Positions 57,339 to 64,000 of a DNA stretch of 64,000 bases are shown here, one piece after another. Position numbers and translations under genes: made by a program. The first letter of the stretch is position 1. Every line of letters starts with the position of its first letter. The DNA comes from Clostridiales bacterium (lineage in GTDB: Bacteria; Bacillota; Clostridia; Christensenellales; Borkfalkiaceae). The notes under the pieces are model-generated. The model saw only the letters and a list, made by a program, of their open reading frames with translations. It searched no databases and was not told the DNA's origin. The stretch is taken from NCBI GenBank assembly GCA_015055725.1, contig SVHO01000001.1:1-64000 (forward strand). The letters are read 5' to 3'.

Positions 57339-58093
57339 TAACTAAAAGAATAATTCCCTGTTTAGACGTTAAGGACGGCAGGGTAGTTAAAGGGGTTAAC
57401 TTCCAAGGGTTAGCGGACGTTTCTTCGTCCGTTGAACTTGGCAAGTATTATAGCAGTTGTGGCGCTGACGAGTTAGTTTTTTACGATATAACCGCGTCAA
57501 GCGAAGGCAGAAAACTTTTTACTGATATCTTAAAAGAAGTTGCAAGCACTATCTTTATTCCTTTAACCGTCGGCGGTGGAATAAACACGCTTGACGATTT
57601 TGATAGGGTTCTTAAATGCGGTGCGGATAAAGTTAGCGTTAATTCGGGCGCAATAAAAAATCCAGACCTTATTGGTCAAGCGTCAAAGAGATACGGCAAT
57701 CAATGCGTAGTCTTGTCGGTTGATGCAAAGAGAGTTGACGGCACTTTTAAGGTGTTTGCTAAAGGTGGACGGGAAAACACGGGGTTAGACGCTATTGATT
57801 GGATAAAACGCGGTGTTGATAACGGCGCGGGCGAAATAGTGCTTAATTCTATTGATACAGACGGCGTTAAAGGCGGTTTTGACTTAGAAATGTTAGACGC
57901 TGTTTGTTCGGTCGTTTCAGTTCCTGTAATTGCGTCTGGTGGCGCGGGCAACCAAGAACACTTCGTTGAATTGTTTAAGAAATTGCCCAAGGTGGACGCA
58001 GGGCTTGCGGCATCTATTTTCCATTTTGGTGAAGTTAAAATTAAAGATTTAAAACAAACGTTAAAGAATAACGGAATACCCGTTAGAATTTAG
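57335..58093 (+). CDS. hisF: Imidazole glycerol phosphate synthase subunit HisF
   Basis: RIIPCLDVKDGRVVKGVNF; TVGGGINTLDD; IASGGAGN. Confidence 0.97.
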   Translation: MITKRIIPCLDVKDGRVVKGVNFQGLADVSSSVELGKYYSSCGADELVFYDITASSEGRKLFTDILKEVASTIFIPLTVGGGINTLDDFDRVLKCGADKVSVNSGAIKNPDLIGQASKRYGNQCVVLSVDAKRVDGTFKVFAKGGRENTGLDAIDWIKRGVDNGAGEIVLNSIDTDGVKGGFDLEMLDAVCSVVSVPVIASGGAGNQEHFVELFKKLPKVDAGLAASIFHFGEVKIKDLKQTLKNNGIPVRI

Positions 58094-58102
58094 GAGATAA
58101 TT

Positions 58103-58753
58103 ATGTTAGACGTAAGTAAATTAAAATTTGATGAAAAAGGGCTTATTCCAGCAATCGTAGTTGACAGCGTGACTAAAAAGGTGTTGACGCTCGCTTATAT
58201 GAACAAGGAAAGCCTTGAAATAACTTTGGAAAAGAAACTCACTTGTTTTTATTCAAGGTCAAGAAATGGACTTTGGCTAAAAGGTGAAACGAGTGGTAAT
58301 TATCAACACGTGGTTTCTATAACTGCTGATTGTGATTACGACGCTTTAGTGGTTGAAGTGGAAAAAGACGGACCTGCTTGCCATTTAGGAGAAGAAAGTT
58401 GCTTCCACAATAGGCTTTTTACTAATGAAGAATTGAAAGAGTTCTCTTTGGACGGGCTTATGCAGTTGTTAAAGGGTAGAAAAGAAAGTTTGCCCGAAGG
58501 TTCGTATACAACCTATCTTTTCCAAAAGGGAATTGATAAAATTTTGAAAAAAGTCGGTGAAGAATGCACCGAAGTTATAATCGCTTCAAAAGCGCAAGAC
58601 AAAAAAGAAACTATTTACGAGATTGCAGACCTTTGTTATCACGTTATGGTGCTTATGGTGGAGCAAGGAATTTCACTCGATGAAATTCACGCCGAGCTTG
58701 CTTCCCGCCACGTTATAGACCACAAAGTTAAGCAGGAGAAAATGACTAAATGA
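58103..58753 (+). CDS. hisI: Bifunctional HisIE
   Basis: [36 protein letters not shown] plus C-terminal phosphoribosyl-ATP pyrophosphatase ([15 protein letters not shown]). Confidence 0.96.
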   Translation: MLDVSKLKFDEKGLIPAIVVDSVTKKVLTLAYMNKESLEITLEKKLTCFYSRSRNGLWLKGETSGNYQHVVSITADCDYDALVVEVEKDGPACHLGEESCFHNRLFTNEELKEFSLDGLMQLLKGRKESLPEGSYTTYLFQKGIDKILKKVGEECTEVIIASKAQDKKETIYEIADLCYHVMVLMVEQGISLDEIHAELASRHVIDHKVKQEKMTK

Positions 58754-59517
58754 TTGAATTTGGCAATCTAACTAAATGTGACCTTCATACTCACACTTGT
58801 TTTTGCGATGGCAAAGATACGCCTGAAGAGATGGTTTTATCAGCAATAGAAAAAGGGCTTGAAACGATTGGAATTGCAACACACTCTTATACTGAAAACG
58901 GAAGTTCATATTGCATAAAGAAAGAAAGGGTAAAAGAATTTCAATTGCACGTCAATGCGCTAAAAATTAAATATGCGGATAAAATTCGTGTTCTTTGTGG
59001 GGTTGAGCAAGAGTATTTTTCTAATTGTTCACTTGACGGGTACGACTATTCTATAGGTTCAGCGCATTATTTTTACGTAAATGGAAAATATTACCACATT
59101 GATATGAGTAAAGATTATTTAATAGATTGCGTCAACAAAGAGTTTGGCGGTGATATTTATTCTGCGTGTGAAGATTATTATGAAAAAGTTGGAAACGTTA
59201 TAGAAAAGACGGGTGCGGATATAATAGGGCACTTTGACCTTATAAACAAGTTTAACGAAAACAACGCGCTTTTTGACGTTAATCACCCAAGATACGTTAA
59301 CGCTTATAAAAAGGCGCTTTATAAACTTCTTAAAACGGGTAAGCCTATTGAACTCAACACGGGTGCAATTTCAAGGGGATATAGAACTGAACCCTATCCG
59401 CATACGGATATTATCAAAATAATAAAAGAAAACGGTGGAAAGTTGATTTTATCAAGCGATAGCCACAACGCAAATAATATCGCTTTTCAGTTTGACGTTT
59501 GGCAAAAACTTTTATAG
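58750..59517 (+). CDS. PHP-domain histidinol-phosphatase
   Basis: [43 protein letters not shown]. Confidence 0.9.
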   Translation: MIEFGNLTKCDLHTHTCFCDGKDTPEEMVLSAIEKGLETIGIATHSYTENGSSYCIKKERVKEFQLHVNALKIKYADKIRVLCGVEQEYFSNCSLDGYDYSIGSAHYFYVNGKYYHIDMSKDYLIDCVNKEFGGDIYSACEDYYEKVGNVIEKTGADIIGHFDLINKFNENNALFDVNHPRYVNAYKKALYKLLKTGKPIELNTGAISRGYRTEPYPHTDIIKIIKENGGKLILSSDSHNANNIAFQFDVWQKLL

Positions 59518-59524
59518 GTGGAAA

Positions 59525-60169
59525 ATGGCAAATTGGCTTAGCAGCGTTTTTTATCAGTTTGATTTAAGCGCGTTTACTTTTGCGCACGGCTTAGCCAAAA
59601 GCGGTGGAAGTTTTCTAACCCCCGTCATGAACGTTTTGGCGTTTTTAGGAAAAGGTGGTTGGGCTTTCATAGTTTTGGGTGTGATTTTCTTATTGTTTAA
59701 GAAAACGCGCAGGGCGGGAGTATGCGTTTTGTTTGCGCTTTTAATAGGTGCAATTTTAACTAACGTTATACTTAAAAACGCGATAGCGCGCCCGCGCCCC
59801 TTTGTCGATAGTCAAAAATATAACGAGTGGTGGCAATTCGTTGGAAGTCCGTTTGAAAAAGAATGGTCTTTCCCATCGGGGCACGTGACGGCTACTATGG
59901 CTTCAATGACGGCTTTGTTTTTAACGTTAAACAAAAAATGGAGTTGGGTTTTCTTTATTTTTGCACTATTGATGGGATTTGATAGAATTTACTTAATGGT
60001 GCATTACGCGTCTGACGTGCTTGCCGGTTTTATAGTTGGTGGGTTGAGTGCGATAATGGCGTATTATTTAAAAAGGCTTTTATTTAACTCGTTAGAAAAA
60101 AATAAAGAAAAAAAGTTTTGCTCTATGCTTTTAGAGTTTGACTTGATTAAGATTATAAAGAAGAAATAA
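59525..60169 (+). CDS. PAP2-family phosphatase
   Basis: KNAIARPRP, FPSGHVTAT, RIYLMVHYASDVLAG. Confidence 0.93.
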   Translation: MANWLSSVFYQFDLSAFTFAHGLAKSGGSFLTPVMNVLAFLGKGGWAFIVLGVIFLLFKKTRRAGVCVLFALLIGAILTNVILKNAIARPRPFVDSQKYNEWWQFVGSPFEKEWSFPSGHVTATMASMTALFLTLNKKWSWVFFIFALLMGFDRIYLMVHYASDVLAGFIVGGLSAIMAYYLKRLLFNSLEKNKEKKFCSMLLEFDLIKIIKKK

Positions 60170-60171
60170 AC

Positions 60172-60208
60172 TCCCCCCTTTCATTTTTAGGAAGGGGAAT
60201 TTTTTTTG
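60172..60208 (+). terminator. Terminator
   Basis: CCCCCCTTTCATTTTTAGGAAGGGGAATTTTTTTT. Confidence 0.7.
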
Positions 60209-60268
60209 CAAAAAATTATAAAATATCGCATAATTCGGCAAAATTTCGCATAATGATAACTATTCTAT

Positions 60269-60529
60269 TTGGGGGTTAGAGTTTTGCGTGACGATATTTT
60301 AGAAAGGATAGTAAAGGAAGCAGAATATATAATTTTAACAGGCGCAACCGTTAGAAAAACGGCAAAAGTTTTTCATTTTTCTAAATCAACCGTTCATAAA
60401 GACGTTGCAGAACGGCTTAAAATTATAGATAAAGAGACGTATAAAAAAGTTAAAAAGGTGCTAGAAAAAAACCTTTCGGAACGGCATTTGCGCGGTGGAG
60501 AAGCAACGCGTAAAAAATATTTAAGATAA
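60269..60529 (+). CDS. spoIIID: Sporulation transcriptional regulator SpoIIID
   Basis: ILTGATVRKTAKVFHFSKSTVHKDVAERLKIID...HLRGGEATRKKYL; start uncertain (TTG 60269 or 60284). Confidence 0.9.
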   Translation: MGVRVLRDDILERIVKEAEYIILTGATVRKTAKVFHFSKSTVHKDVAERLKIIDKETYKKVKKVLEKNLSERHLRGGEATRKKYLR

Positions 60530-60534
60530 AAAGT

Positions 60535-60566
60535 GACGGTTATATAAAATTAGCCGTCACTTTCAC
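60535..60566 (+). terminator. Terminator after spoIIID
   Basis: GTGACGGcTatataaaattAGCCGTCACTTT-type hairpin. Confidence 0.75.
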
Positions 60567-60579
60567 CCTGTTAAACGAT

Positions 60580-60738
60580 TGACAAAATTCAAAGTATATT
60601 GTAAAATAAAATTGTAAATACCTAAACTAAAAGGTTCGCCTGATGGCAAAGGGATTGTTTTTTCGGATTAAGCAAGGCAAAAGCCTTGATAAATCACGTT
60701 CCGCCCTTACCTTATAGTTTGGTAAGGGCGTTTATTTT
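60580..60738 (+). promoter_or_regulatory. Promoter plus unassigned leader ending in terminator upstream of ABC transporter
   Basis: TTGACA-17-TAAAAT; hairpin CAAGGCAAAAGCCTTG; terminator CGCCCTTACC TTATAGTTT GGTAAGGGCG + T-tract (60702-60740). Confidence 0.65.
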
Positions 60739-60863
60739 TTTAAGGCTTATAAACTACGCAATACTGCGTTTCTGCTTAGCCTTTTGGCCTAAATAACCAA
60801 AAAGGTTAATTTAGTCAAAAAACCTTCGCGAGCCTTGTCTTGCTTGTTTCTAATCCTTAAAAA
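60737..60863 (+). repeat. Dispersed structured repeat, copy E7 (most divergent)
   Basis: TTTTTAAGGCTTATAAAC...GTTTCTAATCCTTAAAAA; GCAATAC/GTCTTGC; CTAAAT/ATTTAG; AACC/GGTT. Confidence 0.8.
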
Positions 60864-60911
60864 TTCGTCCAATAAAAAAATAGGTAACGTGTTTACCGCA
60901 TAGGAGTTAAT

Positions 60912-61913
60912 ATGAAAAAATTTATAACTTTTGTTTTATGTTTACTTTTATCGTTTTCGTGCTTTTCTTTTTCCGCGTGTAGTGACGACGGGAATAAAGG
61001 TTTAACCTTTTACGCGCCAGACGGCGCGCCTGCTCTTGCAATAGCAAAATTGATTAACGATAATGAAGATTTTGGTATTGGCAAAGAAATAGACTATAAA
61101 GTGGTTGCGTCAAGTGATATCGGAACGACAATGGCTACGGGAAAAGGGGACTTTATCGTTATGCCAGTCAATTTGGCATCAAAACTTTATAAGGCAAACG
61201 CTAAGTCGCCTTACGTTATGACCGCGGTTATTACGCACGGCAATTTATATTTAATGAGTAGCGACGGAACGAACTCTCTTGAAGGGTTGAAAGGTAAAGT
61301 AGTTGGCGTGATAGGGCAAGGGTTAGTTCCCGATTTAACGCTTAAAGCAATTTTTGCTGATAATAATCTTATATCGGACGTGGTTGTCGGCGACACTCCA
61401 ACTGCAAATAAAATCACATTGCGTTATTTTGAGAAAGCACCCGAAATGATACCTATACTTAAGCAAGGGGGAATAAGCGTTGGTTTACTGCCCGAACCCG
61501 CTGCCACTAATTTAATAAGGGTTGCTGATAATAGAACGTGGACGAGAGTGGACGTTCAGCAACTTTACGATAACGTTAATTGCGCTTATCCGCAAGCAGT
61601 TTTAATGGTTAAAAAGAGCGTGTACGACAAGTATAAAAATAATATCGACCAAATGCAAAACGTTTTTGAACAAAACGTTGCTTGGGTAAAAAATAATACA
61701 GAAAGCGCGGTTAATGCGGTAAATTCAAAACTTAAAGAAGGCTTAACGCCAAGTTTGGTTGCGAACGTTATAACCCCAACCGTAGTTGATAATTGCAAAA
61801 TTTATTATCAAAGTTCTCTTCAAGCTAAAGCAAGCGTTAAAAGTTATATAGATAAAATAATTGCGGTGATGGCACAATCTGCCGTAGCTGTAAACGACGA
61901 TTTTTTCGCATAG
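60912..61913 (+). CDS. ABC transporter substrate-binding lipoprotein (NMT1/SsuA-like)
   Basis: Signal peptide with lipobox FSAC; periplasmic-binding fold sequence (GLTFYAPDGAPALAIAKL). Confidence 0.85.
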   Translation: MKKFITFVLCLLLSFSCFSFSACSDDGNKGLTFYAPDGAPALAIAKLINDNEDFGIGKEIDYKVVASSDIGTTMATGKGDFIVMPVNLASKLYKANAKSPYVMTAVITHGNLYLMSSDGTNSLEGLKGKVVGVIGQGLVPDLTLKAIFADNNLISDVVVGDTPTANKITLRYFEKAPEMIPILKQGGISVGLLPEPAATNLIRVADNRTWTRVDVQQLYDNVNCAYPQAVLMVKKSVYDKYKNNIDQMQNVFEQNVAWVKNNTESAVNAVNSKLKEGLTPSLVANVITPTVVDNCKIYYQSSLQAKASVKSYIDKIIAVMAQSAVAVNDDFFA

Positions 61914-61918
61914 AATAA

Positions 61919-62677
61919 ATGAAAAATAAAATAGGTAAGGTTTTAAACTTAATATTGCCCGTGATTGTTATAGTTTCAATTTTTATCGTTTGGGCAAGCG
62001 CGTCAAATAATATTGACAATCAATATATTCTTCCGTCTGTAAAAGCAACGGCAGAAGAATTTTTCGCGCTGTTTAAAAGTGGGGAATTTTGCCTTTCTTT
62101 TCTTAAAACTTTAGGGCGCGCGTTGACTGCTTTTGTGTTATCTTTCGTTATTTCTTTCGCACTTTCAATTTTATCGGCAAAGATAAAACACGTGCATTCT
62201 GCAATTTTGCCCGTTATAAGTGTTATGCGTGCATTACCAACTATTGCCGTAGTTTTGTTGTTGCTTCTTTGGACTAATTCGTTCGTTGCGCCCGTTATCG
62301 TCACTCTACTCGTTGTTTTGCCAACGTGTTATACAAACCTTGAAAACGCATTTTGGTCGCTTGATAAAACGATTGCCGAAGCAGGAAGAGTTGACGGCGC
62401 AAACGAAATGCAAGTTTTTTTGAAGGTTGAATTGCCTATGATAGCAAATAATCTTTTAAGCACGATTGGTAGTGGGATATCGCTTAGTTTTAAGTTGATG
62501 GTTGCAGCGGAAGTGTTATCACAAACTGCAACTTCAATCGGCTATATGCTAAACACTTCAAAAGTATACTTTGAAACGGCAAAGATGATGGCTTTGGTTT
62601 TGTCTGCGGTTATCTTTGGCGTATTGATAGAGTGGCTTTTTAACAAGTTAGCAAAAAAGGCTAGCAGTTGGAAATAA
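61919..62677 (+). CDS. ABC transporter permease (SsuC/TauC-like)
   Basis: VMRALPTIAVVLLLLLW; EAGRVDGANEMQVFLKVELPMIANNLLSTIGSGISLSFKLMVAAEVL (EAA motif). Confidence 0.9.
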   Translation: MKNKIGKVLNLILPVIVIVSIFIVWASASNNIDNQYILPSVKATAEEFFALFKSGEFCLSFLKTLGRALTAFVLSFVISFALSILSAKIKHVHSAILPVISVMRALPTIAVVLLLLLWTNSFVAPVIVTLLVVLPTCYTNLENAFWSLDKTIAEAGRVDGANEMQVFLKVELPMIANNLLSTIGSGISLSFKLMVAAEVLSQTATSIGYMLNTSKVYFETAKMMALVLSAVIFGVLIEWLFNKLAKKASSWK

Positions 62678-62685
62678 AGGCATAA

Positions 62686-62715
62686 AAAACCGCAAGCGTT
62701 TTGCTTGCGGTTTAA
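62686..62715. terminator. Bidirectional terminator
   Basis: AAACCGCAAGC GTTT GCTTGCGGTTT. Confidence 0.85.
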
Positions 62716-62716
62716 T

Positions 62717-63787
62717 TTATATTTTGACAACTGAATAATCGGCGTCACGCAGGGTAAAGTCAATATCCTGCGTTTTATTCGTTATTAAAAGTTTATCGTT
62801 TCCGTTATCAAAAACCAGGTAAACTGAGCAGTTAGGATAAGTTTGTATAATTGCGTTTATTTTTTCTATAAGTGGTGAGTTAGGCTCGTTTTTTTGGTGG
62901 GGAAGTAAGCACAACGCGGTGGTTAGAGCGTCGCTTATTGCACCGTCAACACCTATTATAGTTGCACTTGCAACGCCCGTGTTTGTGGGCGTACCCGTAA
63001 AAGGATTTATTAAGTGACAATATCTTTTTCCGTCAATACCAACGTGATATTTTTCGTAATCACCGCTCGTTGAAAGGTCAACGAAGTTATAGTTAGAACA
63101 ATTCACCGTGAATAAAACTTCGGTGGTTGCTCTTGGGTGGCGAACGCCTAAACTTTTGCTGTTTAAGAGAGATAGACTGCTTCCGCCAACGCTTATATAA
63201 CCTTTTTTATAGCCGTTCTCTCTTAAAATGTTTTTCGCAAGCGTTGATGCGTATCCTTTAACGATACCGCCTAAATCTAATTGAACGTTTTCAGTTTTTG
63301 TCACGGTTTTTTGTTGTTCGTTAAGCACTATTGAGTTAAAATTAACGTTTGGCAACAACGTGGAAATTTGCTCGCTAGAGGGTGGATTAAATTGCGGGGT
63401 GAACTGATACGGGCTAAACCCCCATAATTTAACCAAAGGATAAACGGTGGGGTCAAAAAACCCGTCCGTCAAAGCGTGCGCCGTTTTGGCAAGAAGCATA
63501 ACGTTAAGCGCGTGGTCTGAAAGCGCAAGGGTTGAGCCAACGCTTGCAGAGTTAAAGGACTTTGAAAAAGAAGAGTTTGAATCCAAAGCGAACTCTTTTT
63601 CAAGGTCTGAAAACAAGGTGCGAATTTGGTTTTCAACCGCACGGCTTAAGGGCTTTTCTTGCCCGGCTATTATAACTTCCGTGTTAAAAGCCCAAAAAGA
63701 AAGGGGCTGTGCTTTTTCCGTGCAACCAAAAAAGCAAACGCAAAATAAAAAAGCTAAAAGCAAACAAAATTTTTTAATCAATCTCAT
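62717..63787 (-). CDS. apbE: FAD:protein FMN transferase (ApbE family) lipoprotein
   Basis: LDLGGIVKGYASTLAKNILRENGYKKGYISVGGSS; lipobox CFFGC. Confidence 0.92.
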   Translation of the reverse strand: MRLIKKFCLLLAFLFCVCFFGCTEKAQPLSFWAFNTEVIIAGQEKPLSRAVENQIRTLFSDLEKEFALDSNSSFSKSFNSASVGSTLALSDHALNVMLLAKTAHALTDGFFDPTVYPLVKLWGFSPYQFTPQFNPPSSEQISTLLPNVNFNSIVLNEQQKTVTKTENVQLDLGGIVKGYASTLAKNILRENGYKKGYISVGGSSLSLLNSKSLGVRHPRATTEVLFTVNCSNYNFVDLSTSGDYEKYHVGIDGKRYCHLINPFTGTPTNTGVASATIIGVDGAISDALTTALCLLPHQKNEPNSPLIEKINAIIQTYPNCSVYLVFDNGNDKLLITNKTQDIDFTLRDADYSVVKI

Positions 63788-63861
63788 ATTAATCTAAATA
63801 ATTTTGATAGTTATATTTTAAATATATTATACATAAAAATCTTTTAAAAATCAAATTTATA

Positions 63862-63890
63862 TTGACAAAGTGCGGTGGCTTTGGTAAAAT
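63862..63890 (+). promoter_or_regulatory. Sigma-A-type promoter
   Basis: TTGACA-17-TAAAAT. Confidence 0.65.
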
Positions 63891-63923
63891 AATAAGCGAA
63901 TTTTGTTTGATAGGGAGATAGCC

Positions 63924-64000
63924 GTGCCAAAGTATAAAATAGCAGACGTGGTGTTTGAAGTTAAGCCCATTTATCGCTATACAGTTAATCTTTGTAAAGC
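63924..64000 (+). CDS. Partial CDS running off window
   Basis: GTG start after agggaga RBS; VPKYKIADVVFEVKPIYRYTVNLCK... Confidence 0.5.
   Translation, partial: MPKYKIADVVFEVKPIYRYTVNLCK

Noticed and set aside
1-64000. tRNA or rRNA genes
   Set aside because: No cloverleaf-like or rRNA-like segments recognised; not computed with tRNAscan.

Overview
64 kb chromosomal window from a low-GC, spore-forming Firmicutes/Clostridia-like bacterium. Sporulation genes seen: yqfC, yqfD, ylbJ, spoIIGA-sigE-sigG, ylmC/ymxH-type and spoIIID. Most of the window is housekeeping: proS end, mnmE, uppP, mscL, M-box/mgtE, ybeY-era-yqzL-recO, ppdK, alr, rsmD-coaD, rarA, tex, lepA-hemW, an EF-G-like GTPase, a complete shikimate/Phe/Tyr operon and a complete histidine operon. 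Main points for a second look: (1) a dispersed family of about 120-nt structured repeats at five loci, with helices that keep pairing while their sequences change, abutting stop codons or leader terminators, including a 122-bp tandem array at 540-825; (2) a 3.2 kb island (18147-21360) between two perfect 43-bp copies of the ppdK terminator, carrying a stand-alone DnaB-like RecA ATPase, a WYL regulator, a PD-(D/E)XK-type nuclease and two small ORFs, with shared palindromic operator-like sites; (3) a Phe/Tyr leader-peptide attenuator with a readable antiterminator upstream of the aromatic operon; (4) an unassigned terminator-bearing leader upstream of an ABC transporter that has no ATPase gene next to it. 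All product names come from reading the translations; no database search was run.
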